Position numbers and translations under genes: made by a program. The notes beneath the pieces are model-generated. The model was given only the letters and a program-made list of their open reading frames with translations, was not told the origin of the DNA and did no database searches. Positions 1 to 11,744 of a DNA stretch of 64,000 nucleotides are shown here, in pieces (the stretch's first letter is position 1; each line of letters opens with the position of its first letter). Source of the stretch: Phaeosaccion multiseriatum (Eukaryota; Ochrophyta, other classes); assembly GCA_965112735.1 (NCBI GenBank), contig OZ218959.1, positions 2,976,001 through 3,040,000 of the forward strand, in the 5' to 3' direction.

Positions 1-8
1 AGGGTGCA

Positions 9-1035
9 ATGGTGAGGAAGGAGCTGCTGAGGACGTTGGAGCTCCAGCAGGGTAAGGAGGAAGAGGAGGCTCTGAGAAGGGGTAGGAGAAGGCAGCAGAA
101 GGGCAGGATGGCACTGCAAGGCGACAAGGAGGAGGAGGGCCCTCCTCCTGACCCCAGGTACGGAGACGTGAGCTCTCCTCTGCTGGCGACGACCATGTGG
201 CCGTCTGTCAGTGCTCAGGACGAGAATGGGATGGGAGAGGGGGAGAGGGTGGTGGCTGCAGATTTGGAGATGGGGCTCGAGCTTCAGCCGAGGCGAGGCG
301 CAAACGAAAGGGCCTTCTTTGAACGTGGTGGTGGTGGTGGTGGTGGTGGTGATGGTGGTATTCGGCGGTTTCATCGGGGTCAGTATGGCCGAAAGTACGT
401 CAAGGCAGTGAGCCCCGGCGACAGAAGGAGGCGAGGAGGGGCGCCACGGAGGAGAAGGAGAAGGAAGGGGGGGGGGTGGCCATCGCAGGATGGCACTGGA
501 AGGCAGGATTCGTCCCCCGTGTATCCCGGAGGAGGAGGAGCTGAGCCGCCTATGGCTGCCCTGATGGCTTGTACGATACACACCGCCAGCAGAATGGCCG
601 ACCGCGCCTCCTTCGAGACGGGCAACCATTCCGTCGATTCTTCCATCAATCATTCCGTCGCGAGTGAGCACAGAGGGGGGTTCGACGCGGGACGGAAGGA
701 GAGAGAGGAGAGGGAGGCAGCTGCGGCCGCCGCGAGAGCCTTTGGTTCCAAGTTCGCATCCACGCTTGGGCCTGCTCGGCGACCCCCAATCGCGACGCCC
801 TCACAGAGAACCCCCGGGGGCTTGTTCTCCACGCCTTCCTCTTCGCCACCAAGATCGGGTGTTGCCGCACAGAGCCGCTTGTCCCTTGTTGAGGCTGCCA
901 CTGTCGCAGCAGAAGACGACATCAATGGCCGCCCCAGCCCTGCTGCTCCTCCTACTACCAGAACTGCAATGACTACTGTATCACCAACTGCTGATGCAAC
1001 GACAAGTGCTACGGCTACTGCTACAACAACAACTA

Positions 1036-1073
<38 letters not shown>

Positions 1074-2084
1074 ACTGCTACTGCACACGTATCACCAACT
1101 GCTGGTGCAGCTTGCGTGATTTCGTCTAAAGGCGATGCCCGTGAGCCGCACCGGAGACGCACAAGAAGAGCCTCTGCTTCTTCTTCTTCTTCATCGTGCA
1201 GCAACAGCAGTAACAGCAGTAACGGGGGAGGTGGTGGCTTCCTGAGGGCGGGGCAAAGGCGAAGAGTAGTACCCCTCCTGGGCAGCGATGGCAGTGATGG
1301 TAGTGACACTGAGGGGACGGAGAGAACGGAGGGTACCGAGGAACCGGAGGGTGATGGGGGCACTGGAAAAGATTCGATAACGGCAACGACGGCGACGCAG
1401 CTATCGTCTGTAGGGACGGCTTTGCCTGGGGGAGGAGGTGCGGATGGGCGAATACGCAGCTCGAATGCAGTAGCTGGAGGAGGAGGAGGAGGAGGAGGAG
1501 GAGGAGGAGGAGGAGGAGGAGGAGGAGGAGGAGGAGGAGGAGGAGGAGGAGGAGAGGCGGAAGCGGTGGTGCCTAAGAGGCCCCTGGACACTTCCACTCG
1601 GACGCTTCCGCCGCTGCGTCTTCCCAGCGGGGCGAGCAGCAGGCCCGGTGCAGTGAGACAGGGAAGACACTACAGTGTAGTGCCTTGTGCACCAAGTACT
1701 GGCGATGCCGCAGGAACTCTCTGTTCGGGAGTGTCCGAAGCACCAACATGCGAAGGTGGTGGTGATGGTGAGGGTGGTGCGTCGCGTGCTGAGACAGAAG
1801 GGCAGGAGGAGGGGCAAGCTCGAGGACCATGGACATGTGAGCTCTGCGGGTATACGAACCGCCTCGAGGACATCAGTGCGGCACAGCAGAGAGGCAAGAG
1901 CAGCGGCACCAGCAGTAGCCGCTGCGGGCAGTGTAGCCAGCTGCGGCCGGTGGTATTGGGGTCTGGGGCCAGCGCACAAGCAAGTACTACTCTACTGCAG
2001 CGCACCAGATGTCGGGGGTGTGACTTCGTGAATGTGGGGTTGGCGACGACGTGTGCGTGGTGCTCGGCGTCGCTTCGCACATAG
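9..2084 (+). CDS. Low-complexity protein with C-terminal RanBP2-type zinc fingers
   Basis: One 691-codon open frame starting with ATG at 9. The true start may lie left of the window, so treat the N-terminus as possibly partial. Most of the protein is low complexity: Thr/Ala runs near residues 335-360, Ser runs near 395-410, and about 24 consecutive Gly near 490-515 encoded by a GGA microsatellite. The only folded-looking part is the last about 80 residues. There, WTCELCGYTN followed by CGQC matches the W-x-C-x2-C-x-N-C-x2-C pattern of RanBP2 zinc fingers, and a second Cys set (CRGC and CAWC) follows. This family binds RNA or ubiquitin; which applies here cannot be told. Two copies of the dispersed VSPTA word fall in the middle. 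The coding call rests on the uninterrupted frame and the zinc fingers. Confidence 0.65.
978..993 (+). repeat. Dispersed 16-bp word, copy 1
   Basis: Exact GTATCACCAACTGCTG, read as VSPTA in the zinc-finger gene. A run of ACT/CTG triplets begins just downstream. Confidence 0.8.
1089..1104 (+). repeat. Dispersed 16-bp word, copy 2
   Basis: Exact second copy 111 bp after the first and in the same frame (VSPTA). The two copies bracket an ACT/GCT triplet run. Confidence 0.8.
1479..1553 (+). repeat. GGA microsatellite in coding sequence (poly-Gly)
   Basis: About 25 GGA triplets in frame inside the zinc-finger gene, giving polyglycine. Length polymorphism is likely. Confidence 0.9.
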
Positions 2085-2470
2085 GACTACTCGGGGCAGA
2101 GGAGAGCAGTGCAGAAGTGAGAGAATTCACTCACTTTTTTCCTGCTGCATGGGTGGAAGTGTGTGATACAGTGCTTAGCAACGAATAATCACACACGGAC
2201 ATGGAATTTTAATTAATTCTACGTATTTTCTTTATTACTGTGCCCCGCTCGGAGAGCTCTCTCCTTACCGTATGCCTCTACTGCAGCCATGCTTAACTTC
2301 ACATCTGCCCGACTGGCTGGCCGAGGCACACCCAGATGGAAGCCTGCACAGGCGTATGGGAAGGCTGTGCGAGTAGAGGCCTATGGGAGGAGGGAGCAGG
2401 CGAGGCTCAATGTGTGAGAGAGTTCACCCCACAATACACGCAGCCTTCACCCTCCTCGCTCCTTCCGGCG
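2085..2470. other. Intergenic, 3' flank of zinc-finger gene
   Basis: AT-richer stretch after the stop codon, with a TTTTAATTAATT segment. I see no gene or RNA here. Confidence 0.5.
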
Positions 2471-2523
2471 CTAACCCTAATCCTAACCCTAACCCTAACC
2501 CTAACCCTAACCCTAACCCTAAA
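2471..2523. repeat. Interstitial telomere-type repeat (CCCTAA)n
   Basis: About eight CCCTAA units, one degenerate (CCTAAT), on the plus strand. Genes lie on both sides, so this is internal rather than a chromosome end, at least in this assembly. TTAGGG-type telomeres are known in stramenopiles and many other eukaryotes. Confidence 0.9.
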
Positions 2524-2597
2524 CCTGCCTTGGGCGACACGATCCGTCCTCCCCTATGATGACAATTCACACTGCTGCTGCCTCCACCTGCTCAGCG

Positions 2598-2720
2598 TCA
2601 GCTGTCCTCGTTTCGAGAGGGACACCTGGCTTCCTGTGTCCTCGTTCCGAGAAGGAGAGCTGGCTTCCTGTGTCCTCGTTCCGAGAAGGAGAGCTGGCTT
2701 CCAGGTGTGTCCTCGTTCCC
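2598..2720. repeat. 34-bp minisatellite, about 3.5 copies
   Basis: The unit contains TCCTCGTTCCGAGAAGGAG followed by AGCTGGCTTCC. The middle copies are near identical and the outer ones degenerate. Confidence 0.8.
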
Positions 2721-2829
2721 TGCCCCTCGTCGTGCCTACCACACTCATAAGTCCTCTGCTTCATCCCATGACGTTTGCCATGCCCTCCCATGCCCACCCA
2801 TATGGTCCCCGTGGGGGCTCCCGCCCACG

Positions 2830-3240
2830 GCCACTGCCTTGCTTCCTCCCATTCGCGTCTCCTCCCTTCCCTCCACCCCCCTTCTCGCCCCCTCCCCTTA
2901 TTCCTTGCTCCCTCGCTCCCTCCCTTCCTCCCTACCTATCTCCCTCCCTCCCTTCCTTCCTCCCTCCCTCCCTTCCTCCCTCCCTCCCTCCCTCCCTTCC
3001 TCCCTTCTTCTTCCCTCCCTCCCTCCTTTCCTTCCTTCCTTCCTTCCTCCCTTCCTTCCTTCCTTCCTTCCTTCCATCCTTCCCTCCTTCGCTTCCATCC
3101 TTCTCTTCCTTCCTTCCTTCCTTCCTTCCTTCCTTCCTTCCTTCCTTCTTTCCTTCCTTCCTTCCTTCCTTTCTTCCTTCGTTCGTTCGTTCGTTCGTTC
3201 CTTCCTTCCTTCCTTCCTTCCTGCCTCTTCCTCTCCCTTC
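2830..3240. repeat. Pyrimidine tract of TCCC/TTCC tetranucleotides
   Basis: A 400-bp CT-only stretch that opens all three plus-strand frames as Pro/Ser/Leu repeats. The long open frames here (2336-3460 and others) have no other coding signal. From 3240 to 3644 I see no gene, only the 3' flank of the minus-strand F-box gene. Confidence 0.85.
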
Positions 3241-3644
3241 TTTGCTTTCTCATTCTCACTCCTACGCCCCTCGGCCGCTGAGTCCTCGCTCTGCTGATGG
3301 AGTCCCGTGCTGCTCGTTGCTCTACAGCGTCAATCATGCTGCTGCCTGCTGTTTGCTGCTGTATGACCATCTGCTGGTGGTCGTGTGGTTTTACATGAAC
3401 ATGGTCTGCCCGAAGAACTCATTCACTGCTCGTAACTCACTCTCCGTTTGCTCAAAGTAGGTGAGGTTGTCGTCATTTCTGTTGCAAAGCACTATTGGAG
3501 GACGTTCCCAGCTTTCTAAAGCACCAACGGACGATCAGAGCGAAGGGAGGGCAAGACGAAGGACGGGGGGCGTTAAGCCATGGTATAGTGAGGAGTGGGC
3601 CGAGGCACAGTCGGTCTGAAACCCTCCTTCTCCTTCTCGGTGCT

Positions 3645-6600
3645 CTACTTGGCTTGGCCGACATGCGAAATGCATAAAAAGTAGAAGACTAGAATCACTA
3701 TAAAAAGAGAAGAAGAGAGCGAGAGAGGGAGAGAGAGCGAGAGAGGGAAAGAGAGAAAGAGAGAGGGAGACAGACAGACAGACAGATAGAGAGAGAAGCT
3801 GGACCAACGGCAAGGACGGACGGGACAGGACGCACCAGGAGCGCGGAAAGTATTGCCCACGAGCTTGATGTTGCACACGACGAGCTTGTTCCGCAAGCTC
3901 TCTTGCTTCTCCGCCTCAGACAGCTCAAGTGCCACGAAGAGCGAAGGATGGCCGTGCAGGTCCGAGAACACACACTTCTCCAGCAACACGCGGCCACGCT
4001 GTACCATCATGCCCGGTCCACGCTCGTTCTTTGACACATGCACACGTCGAAAAATGGCGTCCCCCACCACAAAGAGTCCCGGGCCCTGGAGCTGTTGTTC
4101 AGCCGGTGGGTCCCCGTTGAAGACTGCGTCGGCCACGTGTAGGCTCAGCGAGATTCGACGCTCCAGGCGAAGGTTCTCGATGATGCATGACCCTCTCACC
4201 ACCAGCCCTGCCACGTTCTGGATGTGCTCGATATGCTCGTCCACCATGTTTCTGGTGTGGGAGACGGAAGGGCCGATGAAACACAGAACAGTGGGGTGGT
4301 GGGGCGGTCGTTGATTTTGAGGGGGGGGGGGGGGGTAGTTCTTCTTCACAACAAAGGGCGGGAAGGATGAGGCGCGGCGGTGCCGATGCCTACTCGCTCC
4401 CTTCCAAGCCTTTTACGTAAAACCACCCATCGAGCCGGCTGGTGCACCACGCACATGGAGGTGCAGTGAGGAGTGAGTCCACCGATTGAGTCTCAACGCC
4501 GACTCGAGCCCACAGCCAATCACTCTCCCCCTTCCTTGACTTGCTTACCGGCGAATGCACGCAGAAGGGCCCCTTCCCCGGAGGCGAATGCCCGCCTTCA
4601 CCTCAACGTCTTCGACGTTCAGCTCCACTTGCATGTCGATCACAATCGTATCACCTTACAGTTACAGTGGTTAAAGGTATTCGAGATGGACCACATCATC
4701 ATCAGCAAGTCAATACGAGGGGGCGCTGGAGACTGAATAGAGCGTATAGAGGATCGAAGCAAGTGTGGAGGGCGACGGCGTTGGGGTGGGATGTGCTTGT
4801 GCTTGTGTGCGAGCACCGCAACAACCGGAGGCGAACATTGAAGCGAAACGAACTACAATACCCACGCGCTGCACAGTGTCTAGCGGGCGACTCCGGCCCC
4901 TTACCCCTTACCCCTTACCCCGGAGCCTGCCACCCCCCCTCCTCCGTCCGAAAGGCCTTCACTAGGTCTGGGTCGGGAGCGTACAGCGTACCTGGCTCAC
5001 AAGCCTCCACCAAGGCGATCAGTGCCCTTTCTGCAGCGCGGCCCCTCCTCCCCCCGGGTATCCGACCCGCGAGCTCGCCAGGGTCAGCAGCGGAGTCCAG
5101 GCCATACAGGAGGATGCCGGGCACGTGTACCAGGCCAATAGGCTCCTCTGTGTGAGAGAAGGGAGGAAGGAAGGAAGGAAGGAAGGAAGGAAGGAAGGAA
5201 GGAAGGAAGGAAGGGAGGGAGGGAGGGAGGGCGGGAGGGAGGATCACACACACACAAAAGGAGGGCCACGCACACACAAGAGGCAGCGAGAGGGCAGCCA
5301 ATGTATAGTCGCGTACCCATGCGAGGATGAGGCAGCGTTCGCTCATGACCGAAGTCATGGTGAAGCATATGGGGCAGTAGCAGCACACGCAGTGGAGGAA
5401 GGTTCTTTCTGAGTGAGTGAGTGAGTGCATTGTGTGTCTCCGAGTGAGTGAGTGAGTGAGTGAGTGAGTGAGTGAGTGAGTGATTGAGAGAGTAAGTGAC
5501 TGAGAGAGAAAGTCAGTGAGTGAGGCAGGAGTGAGTGAGTGAGTGAGTGAGTGATTGAGAGAGTAAGTGAGTGAGGGAGGAAGGATTGAGTGGTGTGTGT
5601 GTACCTTCGAGGAGCCTTTCGGCCTCGTCGCTCAGCAGCTTGGTGGCGCCCCCTTCGAAGAACCAATCATTCACCACCTCCACGTGACCGTACTTCTCCC
5701 CGCTCACTGCAGGGGTGAAGTGTAAGTTGGAAGACGGAGGTGGGTAGTGAGTCATAGAGAGGTTCGCACAGAGGAGTGTGGCGGGGGTGAGGGGCGCGTA
5801 GGCGGCTCAATGAAGGGCCCGGTAGCAGGGCGGGCAACAGCTACGTACACCATGCCACACCACCATCGTATGGCAGCTTTCTCCCTCATCATGGTGTCGG
5901 TCGGTCGCACCGCCCCCCCCCCTCGCTCACCTGACCGATACTCCTGTTGGTTGACGCCAACGAAATTGGTTTCTCTCTCCAGGCCCAGGACACGAGGGCG
6001 GCTGGGCCACTTGGGCGCAGTGGGGTAGGGCAAGGCGTCTGCCGCTGGTGCCGCTACTCCTGCTGCTGCTCCTGCTCCTGCTGCTCCTGCTGCCCCTGTT
6101 GCCCCTGCTCGCGCCCCTGCTGCAGTATGTGCTCCACCTCCCACAGCCCCACCCTCCCCGGGGGCTCCTCCCTCCTGGCCTGCCCCCGCTGCGGTTTGCA
6201 AGGCGGCCACTCTTTGGTCGTACGCGGCCCTTGCGACCTTCCACGCGGCCAGGTCCTCCGTATGCTGTGCCTGCTTCGCCTCCCACCTTCGTCACGTGTG
6301 CCATGGTTTGATGTGAGAGTGAGCGGTCATGAAGAGCGAGATGTGAGGTCAACCAACCAACCAACCAACCAACCCACCCCTCCTCTCGCCCCCCCGGCCG
6401 AGCTTTGAGCCAATTCCCGGGCCAAAAAGTGCCTACTCAATACCCCGACGCACTCTCTCTCTGGCTGTGCTACTCAGGCTGAGCTGAGCGGAACGCACTT
6501 GCCTCACCTCTGCTGAGCCTTGTCCTTTCTATCCTGCTTCTCCTTCAAAAAGGCCTCCTCCGAGCCGAAGCGCTCAATGGCCGCGGCCAGACTCGCGCCT

Positions 6601-7463
6601 TGTGTGGTGAGCGTCATGGGCGCAGTCTCCTTCGCGACGCAGCCGGTCTCTTTGGCGTTCAGCACACGCAGGGTCGGCATGGCGGCCACCTGAAGGTCAG
6701 AAGTGGAGAGAGAGGGGAACGGAGGGACCCAGAGAGAGCCGCGGCCGGAGAGAGGGAGAGAGAGGTAGGGAGAGGGGAAGGGGCAGACAGAGAGCGGGAC
6801 GCAGAGCGGGAGAAAAGGAGTGTGTGGGGGGGTCTGAAAACCGCGAGGGATGAAGGGAACAGTCATGAAGAGGATGGATCCAATACCTCTCGCACGCACG
6901 GCCTCTCGTACACGCGCAAACAAAGCGTACCGCCAGCAGCCGCCAGACTGAGCCTCCCTCCTCCCCCCCCCCTCCTAGTCACGCACCTGCTTATCGCTGA
7001 GGAGGTACTGGGCCTTGGCGAGAGAGACACTGCTCATCTTGACGGAGGGCTTGGAGGTGAAGCACGTGTCGCACACTCGGCTGCATGTCAGCACAAAGAG
7101 GGAGGCTGTGGGAGAACCGCACTCGCTGCAGCGGTGGCTGCACAGTGCGGACACCAGCTGCCATTTGGTGATTGGGCCCCGATCAGCAGCCCAAGGTGAT
7201 TAGAAATTGCGAAGGCACCACGAGTCGTTCAGAAAAGAAGTTAGTAACTAAGGAAAGTAAGTAGAGGAGAGAGGTGGTTTGGGGGGGGGGGGGGCTGAGA
7301 GGAACCCTTGCCCCTTCTTGTTGTATCCAACACAGCCAACCCCACAAAGGTGGACCTACTTTGCGGTGCGAGAACTTGTCCACCATGGATTCAACCATCT
7401 CCGAGGGGAGGACGCGGAGGGGGTCCAGGTCCAGTGTCTAAAGCAGCTCCAGGCATATGGGCA

Positions 7464-7510
<47 letters not shown>

Positions 7511-8338
7511 GCGGGCGAGGCAATGTTGAAAGTGAGAGAGGCGCGAAGAAGGGAGGAGAGGAGAAGAGAGGGGAGAGGACATGGCGGAGAGGGTGAAGGG
7601 TCGTAAGCGGTTTCATAAAGGGAGTGCAACACGGCAGGGAGGACAAAGGTGAAAGTGATGCTCCTACCGAGGGAGCAAAAGAGACGAGCGGAGCTCTACT
7701 CCACTTACCTCCCACAGCTTCTTCCAGAGAGCCTCTTGAGAGCCCATGGCTCGTCCCGAGAGGTTGATCCCCCGAGCCGTGGACAGGGCCCTGGGGTCGA
7801 GGAAGCTGAGCACGTGCTCACTCGAATTCTCGTTCAGTGCTATCATCAGGCCGCCGTGGAGGGGGTTGAGTGTGTGGTGGTGCGTTAGGTTTGTTGCGGG
7901 GCGGGGAGAGGGAAAGGACACCAGCATCCCCTATAGTGTGTGTCCAGGCACACCCACAAGCCAAGGGTACCGCGCACGGCTGTCCACACAATACTACAGT
8001 ACGCAGCGGAGTGGACTAACGTGGCATAGAAGCTCACCTGGGAGCAGCGGAGCGAGGGCGGGGGTCGCGGCGCTGCCAGACTGGTTGGCCTTGCTCCTCG
8101 TTTTCCTCTTGCTGCCGCGGAGTGAACCGGCAGTCGCTATAGGCCCACCTGTCGCTGCGGCAGCAGCAGCCATCTCCGCCGACGTTCTCCTCTTCTTCTT
8201 GGCGCCACTCTTCTTCTGCTGCTCCTTGCCCTTGCCCTTGCCCTTGCTCTTCAACTTCTCATTCTCTCCCTCTGCGCCCCAATCCAGAGCATTCAGCGCT
8301 GCAACTGTAGCTGATCTTGTGCTTCTTGTGGAGGACAT
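3645..8338 (-). CDS. F-box protein with right-handed beta-helix domain
   Basis: Eleven exons, reconstructed by GT-AG and phase: 8338-8038, 7839-7709, 7437-7360, 7157-6987, 6689-6508, 6286-5931, 5706-5605, 5147-4992, 4654-4549, 4251-3836 and 3697-3645 (last exon uncertain). About 683 residues. The N-terminus is Lys-rich with a KKKRR nuclear-type signal. Joining exons 1 and 2 creates an F-box, LLPALNENSSEHVLSFLDP. Exon 4 carries Cys pairs (CSECG, CDTCF) as in F-box proteins with a small zinc site. Exons 8-10 look like parallel beta-helix rungs, opening with EACEPGDTIVID across a splice. By family analogy (FBXO11-like) it would be a substrate receptor in an SCF ubiquitin ligase, with the helix reading the substrate. 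It diverges from the sulfotransferase gene with 377 bp between starts. Confidence 0.75.
5155..5236. repeat. GGAA/GGGA repeat at an acceptor
   Basis: Purine tract on the plus strand, hence (TTCC)n on the coding strand. It lies immediately upstream of the acceptor of F-box gene exon 8 at 5147 and serves as its polypyrimidine tract. Confidence 0.85.
5411..5580. repeat. GAGT tetranucleotide repeat, intronic
   Basis: Imperfect (GAGT)n in the intron between exons 7 and 8 of the F-box gene. Confidence 0.85.
7466..7510. repeat. GGCA tetranucleotide repeat at an acceptor
   Basis: About 11 units in an F-box gene intron, about 30 nt from the exon 3 acceptor. The coding strand reads TGCC. Confidence 0.85.
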
Positions 8339-8715
8339 GGCAGTACGCGACAACACAAAAGGCGGGCGCGGGGACGCGTTCCCGCCAATCCAAGTATTTT
8401 CCCGATCTGTCCGCTCTTCCTGCTCCCCACCTCTCACACTTGCTGGTTGCTCGCCACTTAATCACAGCACCTGCAGCTTTGTTTATTTTGGAGGCTTGGC
8501 CATAAAGTAAGACCTTTATTTTGGAGGTTGGGTCGAATGCACACAAATGGAAGGGAAGTCATCCGTCTGCTGCCATCCTCAAACGTTTCTGTCGCCGCTG
8601 TTCGCTGCTCTGGATATTTAGCAAGCAGCATCAGCACAGCAGCCACCCCACGTGTTATGAAGGCATATGGTGTTGGTACTCGTGGACGGTGACGACAGGA
8701 GCAGCCAGGAGCGAC
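8339..8715. promoter_or_regulatory. Divergent promoter region, F-box / sulfotransferase
   Basis: 377 bp between two divergent start codons. A direct repeat TTTATTTTGGAGG occurs at about 8479 and 8515. No TATA box is obvious. Use as a shared promoter is inferred from layout only. Confidence 0.45.
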
Positions 8716-9876
8716 ATGTACTCAAATGGGAAGCGAAAGGGAAGAGCTTTTTTAGTGCGGGTTGGTGGAGACGGCCGCCCTCGGCTCGGCGTGCTGCTGG
8801 CCTGGCTAGCTGCCGTGGTCCTGGCACTCTTTGTGGTGTATCGTAGATCGTCTTTCGGGGGGGAGGGGGCAGCGGGGGGGGCTGTTGGGCTTGCTTCTCG
8901 CAAACTCTTGTGCAAGGTATGGAAGGAGACGGATCTACGGCCGAGCAGGAAACCGGAGGACAGGCTGCACGACAAGTTCATGGTTCCCATGGAGAGGGCG
9001 AGCGTGCGCGACAAGAAGGCCAAGTGGGCTATGAAGATCACCGAGGACCAAGAGTTTGGGTGGTTGGGGGCCGGCGGCGACTATGATCGATCCAGATACG
9101 TACACGGCACGGCAGAGGCAGACCGGCGAGTCCAAGAGCTGGGCTACTGCAGAATAACCATGCCATCTCTACCGCGTACAGGCTCGTCGTGGTTCCGTCT
9201 AATGATCGAGACGGCGACTGGCCGCCCCACCGCTTCCATGTGGCCGGATGGGGGGCAGAGGGATGAACACCGCCAGTACTTTATCAACAAAGACCCCTGC
9301 GGCGCCAGTCCGCACCAGCTGGAGGCATCAAAGAAGGAGCAAGAACCCTTCCCATGCCGTAACTTGACGCTCCCGGGCGAGTCGGACCCCGTGCTTTTCA
9401 AGACCCACGTCCCGTTCCTGGCCTCGTACGACCGCTACAGCTCGGACTCGTCAAAGGTTTGCATGGTTCTGCTGCTGGTGCGGAACCCCATCGACAGCCA
9501 TCACGCAGTCACGACGTACTTTGGCCGTGAAGCGCCCGTCTTTCGAGAGTTTCTTCCTCGGTGGGGTGGGCACATGACACACTGGCTCGCGGAAGCACGC
9601 GGCAGTGATATTCCCATCATATCGTTCCGGTATGAAGATATGCTGAGGGATACAGCGGGTGTGCTGCGGCGGGTGTTGTCCTCCCTTCCCGGGCGGTGGG
9701 AGTGGTCGGAGAAAAGCATCGCAAAGGCGGTGGAGCTGTATGGGCCCCAGGCTTCGTTTGAAGAAAAGTGCGGCAATCGCGTGCCCAAATACACGGTTAC
9801 AGAGGTAGAAATGGTGCGCAAGCATTACACTGGGACAATGCAGCAGTTTGGGTACACCATTGAGAAGGTTCTGTAG
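8716..9876 (+). CDS. Type II membrane sulfotransferase
   Basis: Single-exon gene of 386 residues. I chose the ATG at 8716 because it gives a short basic N-tail followed by one membrane helix (about residues 24-43, LGVLLAWLAAVVLALFVVY), the usual Golgi type II layout. An upstream in-frame extension exists but starts without ATG. The PAPS 5'-phosphosulfate loop is SLPRTGSSWFR (about residue 150) and the 3'-phosphate site is LLVRNPIDSH (about residue 255). Both are hallmarks of sulfotransferases that move sulfate from PAPS to carbohydrate or protein. The FKTH segment before the second motif fits the family. The substrate cannot be read from sequence; sulfated polysaccharide synthesis would suit an alga (inference). 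Confidence 0.88.
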   Translation: MYSNGKRKGRAFLVRVGGDGRPRLGVLLAWLAAVVLALFVVYRRSSFGGEGAAGGAVGLASRKLLCKVWKETDLRPSRKPEDRLHDKFMVPMERASVRDKKAKWAMKITEDQEFGWLGAGGDYDRSRYVHGTAEADRRVQELGYCRITMPSLPRTGSSWFRLMIETATGRPTASMWPDGGQRDEHRQYFINKDPCGASPHQLEASKKEQEPFPCRNLTLPGESDPVLFKTHVPFLASYDRYSSDSSKVCMVLLLVRNPIDSHHAVTTYFGREAPVFREFLPRWGGHMTHWLAEARGSDIPIISFRYEDMLRDTAGVLRRVLSSLPGRWEWSEKSIAKAVELYGPQASFEEKCGNRVPKYTVTEVEMVRKHYTGTMQQFGYTIEKVL

Positions 9877-10040
9877 ACTGACTGAACAATGAGCGCAGCA
9901 GAGGCAAGGTGGCGGCAAGGTAACAAAAGGAGCAGCCAGAAAACAAAAACAACTGAAAAACAAAACAAAAGTTCACAGCTGGCGACTAAGTTTTCTTGTT
10001 TGGACACATCGCTGATCGTAGGTATCAAAGGCACGTAGTT

Positions 10041-11712
10041 ATGGCCCGTTCCCTTCCAAGAAGCGGGAAGCGTGGGTCTGGTTATATGTTCCAATGTCCG
10101 TCGCCACTTCTGATGGCCACTATTCTTTTCGTGGTGCTCCTTGCGTGGCCCCGCATGGCCGAGGGCAAATCAACCGCTGGTACGTGTCATGCAGTAAGCA
10201 ACCTGCCCTGTTTGCTGTGCCTCGTGTGCATTGCACTCTATCGCTGTAATTGAATGGCTGCAAGGATCGGGCTGTGCAATTGCTGCCTCGCTCTGCCCAA
10301 GTGGAGGAGGGGTAGCGAGAGAACAGTACATTTTGAAAAGAGGACCCATGTGGGCGGTTTGGAGGACCGCCCGACTTTACGCACCTCCCCCCCTCTCCTC
10401 CCCATGTGCTTTGGTGCCAATTGTGCATTCAGTGAGACCAACGGGGTGGCAAGTGAGCGAATTCTTGCGGGGTGGAGCGGCAGCAGCAGGAGGCGGGCAC
10501 AGTGATGACAGTTACGGAGAGGACGATGAAGAGGAGGAGGAGGAAGAAGAAGGATATGATGAGGACAGCGAGTATAGCGACGACGAAGAGGGAGGAGAGA
10601 GAGGGGATTATCATCAGCATCAGCACAGCAGACGGCGCCCACCCCCTTCTTCGCGAGGCAGCGAGAACCGGGGCAGCGGCCCTAGGAGAAGCGAGAGGGA
10701 CGGGCAGGGGGACAGTCAGTACACGGCCAGCAAACTTGCTACCAAGACTCTGAGCGGGCTGGGAAAGGCCGCGAAGGGCGGGGTGAAAGGAGCGGTGGGC
10801 ATCATGAAACCCAAGTCCGTTGACTTTGGCGATGTGACAGAGTGTACGTGGAAGTTGGAGCAGACCGTGGCCCTCAACGGCGGCAAAGGGAGGGAGGTTC
10901 AAGGTGCCGCTACCATGTGAGTGAGTGAGTAAGTGAGTGAGTGAGTGAGTACTTGAGTGTATGAGTGAGTGAATGAATGAGTGAGTGAGTAGTTGAGTGT
11001 GTGAGTGAGTGAATGGAGTAATGCACCCACAGACGAGTGCACGCTTTCCTCCCCCCCACTTCCCTCCTGCAGCGAGCTGCGCAGTGACGGATCTGTGATA
11101 ACCTCCTACAACGGAGAGGAGGAGGTGACGCACTTCACCTTCAAAAAGCACAGGTTGGTAACAGAGTGAAGAATAGGACAAAACACCAAAGAGAGGGCCG
11201 TTCGCCGCGCTCAGAGCAAAGTATGTCCACCCTTCGATAGCAAAAGTCAAACCCTTTGCTTGGCTCAGACCCCTCCCAGAAATGCGTCTACTCTTCTAGC
11301 CCTCCCTGTTCACCTCCTCCTCCCTCCTTCTCCTCCCCTTCCCCCCTCTCTACACCCAGATGGCCCAGGTACTGTACCATCGAGTTCGAGGCTCGCGCAT
11401 GGCAGGGACCGAGGGACGCACAACCCGTCATGAAGCTTTACAAGGGGTGGTTCACCAGAAGGTGTGTGCGCGTGCATGTGTGTGTGCGTGCGTGCGTGCG
11501 TGCGTGGGTCGGTGGATAGTTGGTGGACCGTGAGTCCGAGATGACTTGTCCGAAGCGCGATCTCGCCCTCTCTCTCTTTCTTTCTTCGAGGCGCTTCGTG
11601 CGAGTGCTCGAGAAGGCCCCCGCCGCCCTCCTCCTCTCTAAATCCTGTCCTTCCTTCCAACTCCTTCACTCCCCTCCTTTCGCTCTTTCTGTTGGTGGTG
11701 GTGGTGGTGGTG

Positions 11713-11744
<32 letters not shown>

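Noticed and set aside
650-1597. 315-codon minus-strand frame opposite the zinc-finger gene
   Set aside because: Pro/Val runs are the complement of the plus-strand Gly/Thr repeats. No conserved motif.
2336-3460. 374-codon open frame over the TCCC/TTCC tract
   Set aside because: All three frames are open because a CT-only tract has no stops. There is no domain and the composition is only repeat-derived.
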